Below are positions 47,384 through 56,211 of a stretch of 64,000 bases of DNA, piece after piece. Numbering within the stretch: the stretch's first letter is position 1; every line of letters begins with the position of its first letter. Under the pieces are notes generated by a model. It made no database searches. It saw nothing but the letters and a program-made list of their open reading frames with translations, and was not told the DNA's origin. Source of the DNA: Emergencia timonensis (lineage in GTDB: Bacteria; Bacillota; Clostridia; Peptostreptococcales; Anaerovoracaceae). Position numbers and translations under genes: made by a program. The stretch is from assembly GCF_900086585.1 (NCBI RefSeq), contig NZ_FLKM01000008.1, positions 1,375,652 to 1,439,651 of the forward strand, written 5' to 3'.

Positions 47384-48489
47384 TCGAATCAGGGTATCTG
47401 GAGAGCATGTTGGACAACTTTGCGTCTAGTTATAAGTTGTTTTGGTTTAAGGGGATTTTTATGGAAATTCAAAAAGGCAATACAACTTTGGAGTACAGAA
47501 GAATCGTTGCCCGCATGATAGCAGAGGCGTGGTATCCAGTTGTATTTTATCATCTCAGCTTAGGATTTTCGGATAAGCTGGCAGATGCCATACATTACAT
47601 GCAAGAGGAACTGCATATCCCAAGAGAAGAAAAGGCGAATAGGATTGTTGAATTTGTCTGCACGACTACAGACAAGAAGCTGCTGCAGATGGTCAAAGAT
47701 TTCACTAATTTTGTTCCCTATAGATTGATCAGACCGTTCTATCAGAGAGAAATTGAATTTGAGCGTAAGAGAGATTTGACATTTCGCGATAGCAGAATTA
47801 ATCGGATTATTGAGGAACATAATCAAAACGATCGAAATAACGCGCTTTATGTGATGAATCGAATTGATGGGATTCTGACTATTTCGCCAAAGTGGGAACA
47901 GTATTTGAAAACAAACGCGATAGTAGTGGAAGGATGGCTCAACTATAAACTGATTAAATATATCCAGCAGCGTAATCCTAATGTTCCAGCCATTCCATTT
48001 AAACTTTTTCCGCCGACGTCAAAAGATCGTAATCTATCAGAGGCGACAAAGTTTTGGAAATCCATTCAGACAAAGATGAAACTTTTTGATCTTTATACGG
48101 ACAAAGAGTTCACAGAAGAGAATTTTGAGCAGTTTGGCAGTTTTAGCGTAGATCATTTCATTCCTTGGAGTTTTGTCTTACATAATGAGATATGGAATCT
48201 CTACCCGATGTTTAAGAATATCAACAGCAGCAAAAATAGTATGCTGCCTGATAAGGAACGCTATTTGGACAAGTTCTGTGAATGCCAGTACCAAGCATTT
48301 CTAAAGACGAAGGAGCTGCAGGTGTCAAAAAAAGTCATGGAACAATATCTGAACGTGAAGCGAGACATTTTCAGCATTGGCGAAAGTGATATCGGACACG
48401 ATGTATTCTTGCAGGCCATGAAGCAAACCATTGAGCCGCTGTATCAGATTGCAAACAACCAAGGATATGGAATTTGGTGGTATGAGTGA
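47338..48489 (+). CDS. HNH endonuclease domain protein
   Basis: A 383-aa protein. Residues 1-260 are a helical region of no clear family; the HNH nuclease core lies near 275-310: SVDHFIPWSFV, WNLYPMFKNIN and SKNSMLP, giving the DH, W-N-L and N-x3-K pattern. GGTGAGG precedes the ATG at 47338, which lies inside the methyltransferase gene in another frame, so translation is coupled. The pair looks like an accessory or defence module rather than housekeeping; cleavage target unknown. Confidence 0.8.
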   Translation: MAEHDFNQRLPKSEIVESGYLESMLDNFASSYKLFWFKGIFMEIQKGNTTLEYRRIVARMIAEAWYPVVFYHLSLGFSDKLADAIHYMQEELHIPREEKANRIVEFVCTTTDKKLLQMVKDFTNFVPYRLIRPFYQREIEFERKRDLTFRDSRINRIIEEHNQNDRNNALYVMNRIDGILTISPKWEQYLKTNAIVVEGWLNYKLIKYIQQRNPNVPAIPFKLFPPTSKDRNLSEATKFWKSIQTKMKLFDLYTDKEFTEENFEQFGSFSVDHFIPWSFVLHNEIWNLYPMFKNINSSKNSMLPDKERYLDKFCECQYQAFLKTKELQVSKKVMEQYLNVKRDIFSIGESDIGHDVFLQAMKQTIEPLYQIANNQGYGIWWYE

Positions 48490-48536
48490 AGCGTCATACT
48501 ATTAAAGGTACTTAGAATTAATCGAAGGAGAAAATA

Positions 48537-49391
48537 TTGAAAAAGATTTTTGTTTCAGAAGTAGAAGCATATGACCCAAGAACTCCATTAGAAAAGATTT
48601 ACTGTGTTTTTAAGGAGAACACGGCTCAATTTGTTTTAATTATCCCTTTCATATATGGGACTTTAAAATTCATTTTTAATGTTATATTATATCAATGCCA
48701 AAAAGGATATTATAACTATTTTAATATTGATGATATTTTTATAGACTTTGATTCAAAAATCAGTTTATATAATATTATGGTGACGGTTGGACTTGGAGTA
48801 ATCATAATTCTATATTCTGTTTTTGCAGTTTTAACAATTCGTCTCAAACGACCAGTAGCAATAGCCGTTTTCTGGGGTGTGATACCTTTATTAGTAGCAC
48901 TTATTACTGCTAAATATTTTTACTTATTTAGCAGCAAAGCTTATTTGCGGATTATTCTAATAGTATACTCTATGTGCAATGTAATTGTTTTTGCTTTAGG
49001 TGGATGTATGTTTAGAGAGGTACTTGATTACATCGCGCCAATTAGAAAACCTAAAAATACGCAAGGTAAACCTAAAAAAAGTTATATATCAGATAATGCA
49101 TGGCGTTTAATAGGGGTACTACTAATTACTCTAGGATGTGTAGCTGCTGGTATAAATGGCTATAACATGGAAAAAAGTAAAGCTGCTGATATAAGAACTT
49201 TTGATATAATTCAAGTTGACAATAAGAATTACGCACGAGTTTCCATATATCAGGATTATTATTATATGATCAGTTGCCAGAGAACATCTAAAGATACTTT
49301 AACTTTAAATACAAATTTATATAGATTAGAATCTCTAAATAAAATGGAGGTCAGTAGGGAAACATTTAAGAATATTATTATAAAAAATTAA
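48537..49391 (+). CDS. AT-rich multi-span membrane protein, unknown
   Basis: A 284-aa protein with a TTG start (48537) and GAAGGAG eight bases before it. Five hydrophobic spans are visible (FVLIIPFIYGTLKFIFNVIL, IMVTVGLGVIIILYSVFAVL, and three more near 115, 140 and 190), then a 70-residue C-terminal domain with YARVSIYQDYYYMISC. Base use is clearly more AT-rich than neighbouring sbcC, a sign of transfer. It follows the HNH gene by 47 bp on the same strand. I do not recognise a family. Confidence 0.7.
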   Translation: MKKIFVSEVEAYDPRTPLEKIYCVFKENTAQFVLIIPFIYGTLKFIFNVILYQCQKGYYNYFNIDDIFIDFDSKISLYNIMVTVGLGVIIILYSVFAVLTIRLKRPVAIAVFWGVIPLLVALITAKYFYLFSSKAYLRIILIVYSMCNVIVFALGGCMFREVLDYIAPIRKPKNTQGKPKKSYISDNAWRLIGVLLITLGCVAAGINGYNMEKSKAADIRTFDIIQVDNKNYARVSIYQDYYYMISCQRTSKDTLTLNTNLYRLESLNKMEVSRETFKNIIIKN

Positions 49392-49619
49392 TGTTGTTAT
49401 AATAATATTTATGTTAGATATTTAATGAAAAGAATAGATGGAAAATTCTAAATTATCCAAATTAATTTTAGGTTTTATAAGAAATAGGTAATAGGAGCCA
49501 CATTATATTTTTAATTGAAAAGGAATACCATTAAACAAAGCTCAGATTCAGGCATCTTTAGTACACAGAAAAGCAGGGCTTTATCGGCTTTCACCATTGA
49601 ATCATCCCAAGAAAGCATT

Positions 49620-50298
49620 GATTCAGCACCCCCTCCGTCGTAATTGCTGTCTGGTAATTCAGACGCTAACTGCTTTACTTTTTCAAGGTTCTCTGAAATA
49701 AAGGTATCCTTGGAGGTAAATCTACTTTGGGGAGTTCCTGCTTCAGCTGTAGTAAACGTTCAACCTCATAGTTTCAATTCTAATTCCAATTGGGCTTCAG
49801 TCAGGTTCATAAACTTTATCGTTGCCAGCAATGGGCGTAGGGTATAAAAGTTTTTTTCAATCGGACTTGATCTGCTTTTAGATGATTGTCATAAGTATGC
49901 GCCGCCATGTGCCAATAGTGATATAGGTTTTTCTTACCTGAGAAATAGTGTGGTAGAAGTCTTTCAGCTTTTCAAATTCAGGACTGGTTCTATAGACGAT
50001 GAGCGATGCGCACCATTCAAAGATCGTAGGGGTTGATTTGTACAACAAATGTAGGGTTTTATGTAGATTCCAGCCATTGATATCCAGAACTTCGGTAAGC
50101 TGCCATTCAATTACATCTCTCATTGGAGCAAGGCTCAGATAGTCTTCTGCTTTTTTCACATAGATAGACCTGACATCATAATCATTGTCGGGCGAGGCAA
50201 AACCCTATGCGCGGCTTCTGGATTCAACAGCTGTGATAATCTTGATATTTTCTTTGCTTTCAATCTCCTGCAGCTTTTCTTTGATGATTTAATTCATG
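49620..50298 (-). pseudogene. decayed nucleotidyltransferase (COG3541/YcgL-like)
   Basis: On the minus strand from an ATG at 50298 the reading runs IKEKLQEIESKENIKIIT, then VESRSRA-stop-GFASPDNDYDVRSIY, DYLSLAP, DELDI-like VLDINGWNLHKTLHLL and TPTIFEWCASLIVY. This is the start of a YcgL-type nucleotidyltransferase. Stops at codon 3 and in place of the Tyr/Trp before GFASPD, then a frameshift after RKTY (the other frame goes on as YHYWHMAAHTYDNHLKADQV) and further breaks show it is dead. The region 49392-49620 holds no other gene I can support. Confidence 0.8.
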
Positions 50299-50347
50299 TT
50301 CCATTCCTGCTTTTCGATACTTCAGTCAGTGCTGTTTAATAGTGTAA

Positions 50348-50746
50348 TTACATTTCTTTAAGAATATTGATTGCTATTGTATTATCATTTACTTTTTCTA
50401 CAGCATATCTGCTCGTCGAGGTTTCTTTAGTTTCGCCAAAAAATTTTTTTATAAGTGGTTTCGAGTTAATATTAATTCCCTCAACGATTTGTCCTTTATA
50501 CTTTCTTCTCAATGCTCGCAATGAATTTTTCTCTTTGGTTTTTGTAAATCTAAGTCCTATCATTACCACCTTGTTGCCGTCTTTACCTTGTAATATATTA
50601 ACCCATTCGTAAGAGTATATGTTATCCAATAGACTACAAGCTGCTGAACTTAGTGAAATCCGTCCTTGACCTATGCTGGCAAATTTCTCTCCTGAAGAAT
50701 GTGAAGATTGTTTAATATCTACAGATTCCCAAACTATATTTGACAT
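50348..50746 (-). CDS. small protein of unknown function
   Basis: A 132-aa basic protein with a clear start: AGGAGGAAC lies seven bases before the ATG at 50746. The N-terminal half (VWESVDIKQSSHSSGEKFAS, GRISLSSAACSLL) and a basic KTKEKNSLRALRRKYKG segment are visible; no known domain is recognised. It is AT-rich and lies alone between a pseudogene and the helicase-nuclease gene, in a region of accessory character. Confidence 0.65.
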   Translation of the reverse strand: MSNIVWESVDIKQSSHSSGEKFASIGQGRISLSSAACSLLDNIYSYEWVNILQGKDGNKVVMIGLRFTKTKEKNSLRALRRKYKGQIVEGININSKPLIKKFFGETKETSTSRYAVEKVNDNTIAINILKEM

Positions 50747-51033
50747 GCGTGTTCCTCCTATTTCGTTGTGTACATATTATAATCTTTTGTGATTCCTGTG
50801 TCAATACGCTATGCAAAATATAGGCTTTATGCTAAAATAAAACTTAGATTTTACTATGTGCATTATTGCGCGCTATGTTTTTGTGCTAAATTGCGTTTGC
50901 AAAATGCATCACGAATAGTAGATGGATTGATATTACGTTATATTTAATTTCTTTTAATTTTCAGCTCCGCTATTCTAGACAAATTTTTTTTACCATATTA
51001 AAATAGACCTATCAAAACAGACGGAGGGGGTCT
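50747..51033. other. AT-rich divergent gap
   Basis: This 287-bp stretch separates the small minus-strand gene from the helicase gene. It is strongly AT-rich; several TATAAT-like words exist, but I could not choose a promoter with a good -35. GGAGGGGG at its end is the helicase ribosome site. Confidence 0.4.
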
Positions 51034-54000
51034 ATGACAAGTATTAATCGTGATATTTTCCGCGCCATCCACGAAGGCAGGTGGATCAGCATCGAATACC
51101 GCAACAAGGCGGGTCAGCTCACAAAATATTGGATTGCCGTCAGGGATCTGAATCCCAGAAACAAGACGCTCTCTGTAGAGGGGCTTCATATCGGCCAATA
51201 TACCATAGATCAATTTCCTCATATTCACATAGACGCCATCACGTCATCCCAGGTGATAGATGGTTCCTATTACCCGGTCAATGAACGCCTCGTCAGGGAC
51301 ATCGCAGAGAATCCTCATAAGTATCAAAGTCTCTTTGACCATGCTGCAAACCTGAAAATCCTCAGTTATCTGGAAGAATGCAGCCGCATGGACAGAACGC
51401 CTTATGAGGCGGATTTTGCACTGATCAGATTTCTGGATCGAGACCGCATAGCAGGCGGCGACTATCTGCTCAGTGAAGAGCAGTTCCGTCAGATTGTCAG
51501 GCATTTTCAGCGAAAGGCGGAGGATGACAAAAAAGCAAAGCAGAGATTTCAGCTCAAACGGCTGGCCATGAACGTGCTCAGTGTGCATACACCAAAAGGA
51601 CTCTATGTGCTCGCCTATCGCAAGCTGGATTTGGACGTCAAAAACAAAAGGCTCCGCCCAGATGAGGATATTACCATTTGTACGGAATTTACGATCAATG
51701 GGGAAAAAGAAAGCATCCGTCAATTCCTGGATGCGGAGGACTATTTGCTTCTGGAGGACTTCGATGCTAATCAGGAGCGGATCAAAGACCGGATTACGGA
51801 GAGCAATCGTCACATCAATGGGGTAGACGACATGCCTTACGTGATCGGCCTCGGTATGGATCTGGTGCTGGATCTGCACGAGGAATACGGCGCTATCATC
51901 GACATGTACCACGAGGAGAACATTTCGGTGCCCCTGCAGGCATTCTTTGGCGGATTGCTGAACAGGCCTGTCAGACGAAAAGCTTATCCCATTACGCTGC
52001 TCAATCGGAGGGTCAATCTGGATCAGCTTCTTGCCATTAACAACGCTATGAAATATCCTCTCGCCTACATCCAGGGCCCGCCTGGAACGGGCAAAACCAA
52101 TACCATCATCAACACCATCGTGACGGCGTTTTTCAATGAGCGAACCGTCTTGTTTGCATCCAATAACAACCATCCCATTGACGGTGTTTATGAAAAGCTG
52201 TCCCACCTCAAATACAATGGCAGGGAGATCCCCTTCCCCATAGTCCGTCTAGGGAATAACGACAAGGTGGAAGAAGCGGCAAAGACCATCAAGCGGCTGT
52301 ACCTTGAGACCAAAGACATCAAAATCTTCGATAGGACTTTGGACAGGAACAAAGGCGACCGCACTCAGAGAGCCAGGGAACTGGCGAAGCTGCTCAAGCG
52401 ATACGAGGATGTGTTGGAACTGAGGGAACGCAGTGAGACCATCGACCGGCTGCTGGATTTTGAAGGAAGGCAGGAGTCCAACATTCATCTCATTCCCTTC
52501 CAGATGGACATCCGCCAGCGGCAGCACCGCTGGATTCAGGAAGAAATCGAGAAGCGGGGCGACATTACTGATGAAGACGCCTTTGCACTTTTGACCGATG
52601 ACATAGAGGACTTTAAGAAATACCTCTATTATACGTCTGCAAAATATATCAAAAGACTGGATGAACCGAAGTATGGTGATTTGAAGGAGATCATCCTGGA
52701 TCTCACGGGAAAAACGCAGCGGGAAGCGCTGAATCACTACCTCAGCGAAGGCGAAAATCTAAAGAAGTTCCTGCGTATCTTTCCCATTGTAGCGACCACC
52801 TGTATTTCGGCCCACAAATTGGGCGAGCCTGGCCGCTATTTTGACATGACCATCATGGATGAAGCCAGCCAGTGCAATGTAGCGGTGTCTTTGATCCCGA
52901 TTTTGCGAGGCGAAAACCTGATGTTGGTGGGAGATCCGCAGCAGCTGAATCCTGTGATTTTGCTGGATGAACTGACCAACAAAAAGCTGCGAAGGAAGTA
53001 CCGGGTGTCGGAGGAATATGACTACCTAAAAAACTCTATTTACAAAACGTTTCTGACCTGTGATTCTGTCAGCGATGAAATTTTGCTCCACAACCATTAT
53101 CGCTGCAACCAGCAGATTATCGAGTTTAACAACAAAAAATATTACAATGATAAGCTTGCGATTCTCTCAAAGAGTGAAGAAAAGGAACCTTTGGTATTTA
53201 TTGATGTGGCGGATCAAATCAGCGGCAGTAAGAACACTGCGCCAGGTGAGGCAGAGGAAATCGTCCGCTATGCAGCGTCTCATCCGGAAAAATCCATCGG
53301 TATCATCACGCCTTTTGTCAATCAAAAGAAAATGATTCAGCAGAGTCTGGAAGCGGCAGGAATTGATAATGCCGTCTGCGGGACAGTCCACTCTTTTCAG
53401 GGCGACGAGAAGGACGTGGTTTTGTTCTCCACCGCCATTACGGGCGCTACCCATGAGACGACCTACCAGTGGCTTAGGAACAACAAGGAACTGCTCAACG
53501 TTGCAACCTCCAGGGCGAAGGATAAGCTGATTGTCCTGGGCAGCCTCGAGAATCTGCATCGCCTGCATCAAAGGAATGAAGAGGATGATCTTTATGAGCT
53601 GGTGGAATATGTGAGAACCAATGGAAGGTCAGAGGTGACGCCAAAATCTGCCGCTTCCAGGGCGCTGGGCGTAAAACCCTTCAGCACAGCTACAGAGGAG
53701 GCTTTTTTGCAGAATATGCATCATGCCCTGGAAAACATCTGGCTTTCTCACAATCGTTTCGTCGTGGAGAAAGAGGTGGGCATCGCCCATGTATTTCAGG
53801 ACAATACCACCTGCAGTGACTTGTTTTATTCCGGCCGGTTCGATTTTGTGGTCTACGAAAAAGTCGATGAGAATCACAAGCTGCCTGTTTTGGTCATTGA
53901 ACTGGACGGACGGGAGCATTTCGAGGATGAAGTGGTAAAACGCCGCGACGCACAAAAGAAGGAAATCTGCCGGGCACACCAAATGGAACTGATTCGGGTG

Positions 54001-54072
54001 GAAAATTCCTACGCAAGGAGGTATAATCATATTAAGGATATATTGGAGAACTACTTCAAGGCACTGCGGTAA
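51034..54072 (+). CDS. WYL domain - SF1 helicase - PD-(D/E)XK-like nuclease fusion
   Basis: A 1,012-aa three-part protein. Residues 1-75 resemble a WYL ligand-sensing domain (IFRAIHEGRWISIEYRNK, FPHIHIDAI). About 320-880 is a superfamily 1 helicase of the AAA_11/AAA_12 (Upf1-like) kind: GPPGTGKT near 347, MDEASQCNV near 607, LVGDPQQLNP, HYRCNQQI, GTVHSFQGDEKDVV and NVATSRAKDKL. The final 110 residues look like a DUF2726/Vsr-type nuclease: FDFVVYE near 936, then VLVIELDGREHFED. GGAGGGGG precedes the ATG. It ends 36 bp before a CRISPR leader, the place of cas2 in type I-C loci. All catalytic motifs seem intact; defence role is inference. Confidence 0.85.
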   Translation: MTSINRDIFRAIHEGRWISIEYRNKAGQLTKYWIAVRDLNPRNKTLSVEGLHIGQYTIDQFPHIHIDAITSSQVIDGSYYPVNERLVRDIAENPHKYQSLFDHAANLKILSYLEECSRMDRTPYEADFALIRFLDRDRIAGGDYLLSEEQFRQIVRHFQRKAEDDKKAKQRFQLKRLAMNVLSVHTPKGLYVLAYRKLDLDVKNKRLRPDEDITICTEFTINGEKESIRQFLDAEDYLLLEDFDANQERIKDRITESNRHINGVDDMPYVIGLGMDLVLDLHEEYGAIIDMYHEENISVPLQAFFGGLLNRPVRRKAYPITLLNRRVNLDQLLAINNAMKYPLAYIQGPPGTGKTNTIINTIVTAFFNERTVLFASNNNHPIDGVYEKLSHLKYNGREIPFPIVRLGNNDKVEEAAKTIKRLYLETKDIKIFDRTLDRNKGDRTQRARELAKLLKRYEDVLELRERSETIDRLLDFEGRQESNIHLIPFQMDIRQRQHRWIQEEIEKRGDITDEDAFALLTDDIEDFKKYLYYTSAKYIKRLDEPKYGDLKEIILDLTGKTQREALNHYLSEGENLKKFLRIFPIVATTCISAHKLGEPGRYFDMTIMDEASQCNVAVSLIPILRGENLMLVGDPQQLNPVILLDELTNKKLRRKYRVSEEYDYLKNSIYKTFLTCDSVSDEILLHNHYRCNQQIIEFNNKKYYNDKLAILSKSEEKEPLVFIDVADQISGSKNTAPGEAEEIVRYAASHPEKSIGIITPFVNQKKMIQQSLEAAGIDNAVCGTVHSFQGDEKDVVLFSTAITGATHETTYQWLRNNKELLNVATSRAKDKLIVLGSLENLHRLHQRNEEDDLYELVEYVRTNGRSEVTPKSAASRALGVKPFSTATEEAFLQNMHHALENIWLSHNRFVVEKEVGIAHVFQDNTTCSDLFYSGRFDFVVYEKVDENHKLPVLVIELDGREHFEDEVVKRRDAQKKEICRAHQMELIRVENSYARRYNHIKDILENYFKALR

Positions 54073-54268
54073 CACAAAGAAAATACCAAACTGTTCTGTT
54101 TTACGCTGGTGCGAAAGGCAAGTGAACATGAAATCCCCAGGTGTTTCGCACCAAAATCTTTGCGCGTAAAATGACATAGATGGGTAATAATGGGAGTTAG
54201 CTTGCTGTTAAAAAGAGAAAAAGCGCTAAGAAATATAAATATTTCTAGAATATTGGAGATATTTTGCA
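54073..54268 (+). promoter_or_regulatory. CRISPR leader 3
   Basis: This stretch directly precedes the third array. It carries the same type of inverted repeat as leaders 1 and 2 at 54108-54152 (GGTGCGAAAGGCAAGTGAAC at the left arm, TTCGCACC at the right), with only a few base changes over 45 bp. The remainder is diverged and AT-rich. Confidence 0.8.
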
Positions 54269-54634
54269 GTCTTGCTCCGCATGGAGCAAGTGGATTGAAA
54301 TATTCTTGAATCTATCAGATTGCTTCGCCTTTTCGGGTCTTGCTCCGCATGGAGCAAGTGGATTGAAATCTCCGTTTCCAGTTCCTCCGTTGTCGGTTCT
54401 GTCGGGTCTTGCTCCGCATGGAGCAAGTGGATTGAAATCCCTCTATACTTGACTACGTAACACAAAGCGGGAAGTCTTGCTCCGCATGGAGCAAGTGGAT
54501 TGAAATCTCTATGAGTTCAGGCGTGATACTGCTTATTTCGTCTTGCTCTGCATGGAGCAAATGGATTGAAATGAAGAAATACGGATTTAACCAAACGAAG
54601 GTCGCAACCCTGCAAGGGTCGCGTAGATTGAAAT
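54269..54634 (+). CRISPR. CRISPR array 3, 5 repeats plus one chimeric end unit
   Basis: Five 33-bp repeats start at 54269, 54337, 54406, 54474 and 54540; they begin GTCTTGCTCC and end GTGGATTGAAAT, with TTGCTCC/GGAGCAA arms. Spacers are 35, 36, 35 and 33 nt. Repeat 5 has two changes (CTCTGC, AAATGG). After a short 28-nt spacer a sixth unit (54601-54634) starts GTCGCAACCC and ends GTAGATTGAAAT with a different stem, ACCCT/AGGGT. The repeat differs from that of arrays 1 and 2 in the stem but shares both ends. No cas genes adjoin it. Confidence 0.95.
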
Positions 54635-54658
54635 ACAGATTGAAAGGGTTACCCTGGT

Positions 54659-55300
54659 ATGAGTATAAAAATCAAAGATAAAAATGGTTTTGAAAAAGAA
54701 TATATTAGAATCGAGCAATCACCGCATGCAAAACTTGCTGAGAAAGACACAGAGATAAAGCGAAAGGACGGAACAAAGGTAGAATATATCAACTCTTCGC
54801 AGGTCGATGAAGAAGAAATGCATCAACTACTTCGTCAAGCTGAGATTCGTGAAACCATTGCGAGAAATGAAAAAATAGAAAAGCGCATTGAAGAAAGAAT
54901 ACAGAAGGAAGCCAAGAAAGAAAAGAAGATAAGGGATGCAGAACAACAGAAGCAAGCGCGCCTAGCACTTAAACGAAATAAGACTGCCAAAAGCAACCAA
55001 AATAAAAGGGACTGGTCAGATTGCATTAAAGCTGTCCAGTATTTAGGCGCGGAGGTAGTCGGTGGCGGAATGGCATACAAATACAATAAAGGAAGTGCAG
55101 TGTTACGGAGTTTAATTGGCAGCAGTTTTGGCCCCGTCGGTGCTTTCCTAGGTGCCGCCTCTGCAGTCGAGGAAAAACAGATACCAGAAAAGGTATTTCA
55201 TAGACTTTTCATCTTATATAAAAACGGCAGTTCCAAAACGATCATCGTACAGGAAGGTACGCAAAAATTTCGAGACTTAATGACTTTAAGTATGAGATAA
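54659..55300 (+). CDS. coiled-coil protein with glycine-rich hydrophobic segment, unknown
   Basis: A 213-aa protein. About 60-115 is a highly charged helix (KIEKRIEERIQKEAKKEKKI), then a Gly/Ala-rich segment near 135-170 (GAEVVGGGMAY, IGSSFGPVGAFLGAASA) of the kind that inserts in or packs against membranes, and a C-terminal SKTIIVQEGTQKFRDLM. The ribosome site is weak (GAAAGGG). It begins 24 bp after the last CRISPR unit. No known family is recognised; function open. Confidence 0.65.
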   Translation: MSIKIKDKNGFEKEYIRIEQSPHAKLAEKDTEIKRKDGTKVEYINSSQVDEEEMHQLLRQAEIRETIARNEKIEKRIEERIQKEAKKEKKIRDAEQQKQARLALKRNKTAKSNQNKRDWSDCIKAVQYLGAEVVGGGMAYKYNKGSAVLRSLIGSSFGPVGAFLGAASAVEEKQIPEKVFHRLFILYKNGSSKTIIVQEGTQKFRDLMTLSMR

Positions 55301-55356
55301 TGTATCTTGCAGTAAGTAGTAAGAGGCAATACAAAATTTGTATTCGGAGGACAATT

Positions 55357-55674
55357 ATGAACGACATCAAAGAACAACTGAGAATTTTTAACGAGGAGCG
55401 GGATTGGGACCAGTTCCATTCGCCGGAGAATTTGGCAAAATCCGTCGCCATAGAAGCAGGAGAACTTTTGGAATGCTTTCAGTGGAACAACGACTTTGAC
55501 CAGAGAGCTGTTAGCGACGAAATCGCAGATGTAATGATGTACTGCATCATGCTTGCCGACAAAATTGACATCGACCTGGAGCAGGAAATTCTCAGAAAGC
55601 TGGAACAGAACAAGGAAAAATATCCTGTGGAAAAATGCAAGGGAAGCAGCAAAAAATACGACGAGTTCGATTAA
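55357..55674 (+). CDS. MazG-like nucleotide pyrophosphohydrolase
   Basis: A 105-aa all-alpha NTP pyrophosphatase. SVAIEAGELLECFQW and the metal-binding EIADVMMYCIMLAD are the E-x2-E and E-x2-D motifs of the MazG/RS21-C6 group, which hydrolyse (d)NTPs to monophosphates and can clean non-canonical nucleotides. GGAGGAC precedes the ATG at 55357; earlier in-frame codons lack a site. Followed closely by the DUF6933-like gene. Confidence 0.9.
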   Translation: MNDIKEQLRIFNEERDWDQFHSPENLAKSVAIEAGELLECFQWNNDFDQRAVSDEIADVMMYCIMLADKIDIDLEQEILRKLEQNKEKYPVEKCKGSSKKYDEFD

Positions 55675-55692
55675 AATATAAGGAGACAAATC

Positions 55693-56211
55693 ATGGAACT
55701 GGGTATCACGATTCCACTACAGAAACATCTAAAAATAAAGGAACTGAATTACGGCGGCATCACAGACCTCTTCTTCTGCTGGGAACTCCACATCATCCGT
55801 TTCGAAAAGAAAAACCTGCTGATCGTGGTTAATGCCAGCAATCGATTTTGCTGTATCATGGCGGGTATGATGGCAAAGGACTGGAAGATAATCGCACAGC
55901 GGGCAGAAGAGGCGATTCGATTGGGATTCGCCAGTGAGGGATATACAGAAGAACAAATTGATCAGTATTTTGCCATGGCAGGCGATGCAGTCATGACCAA
56001 AACCCACGGCAGAAGGCCTGTCGCCGGACTGAATCGTGCTATTGAAGGGCTTTATTACGTACCGACACCTGCTGAAGAGCAGCTATATCAAAACTTTTGG
56101 AGCCATGAAGTGAACCGCGATCTATGCCACGCAGCCGGCTTCACGGGCTGTGGCTACGATAACCCGTGGAGCTTTTTAAAGAGAGATATGCAGAGAGTGG
56201 GAATCCTATGA
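55693..56211 (+). CDS. DUF6933-like protein
   Basis: A 172-aa soluble protein. Its N-terminal part LFFCWELHIIRFEKKNLLIVVNASNRF fits the DUF6933 group of unknown function found in clostridia. No catalytic motif is evident; the C-terminal half is helical (GLNRAIEGLYYVPT). AAGGAGAC precedes the ATG. It ends with a four-base overlap (ATGA) with the sensor kinase gene, so it is cotranscribed with the two-component system. Confidence 0.75.
   Translation: MELGITIPLQKHLKIKELNYGGITDLFFCWELHIIRFEKKNLLIVVNASNRFCCIMAGMMAKDWKIIAQRAEEAIRLGFASEGYTEEQIDQYFAMAGDAVMTKTHGRRPVAGLNRAIEGLYYVPTPAEEQLYQNFWSHEVNRDLCHAAGFTGCGYDNPWSFLKRDMQRVGIL

Noticed and set aside
49644..49847. Plus-strand frame of 67 codons
   Set aside because: It lies over the decayed nucleotidyltransferase on the other strand and has no ribosome site.
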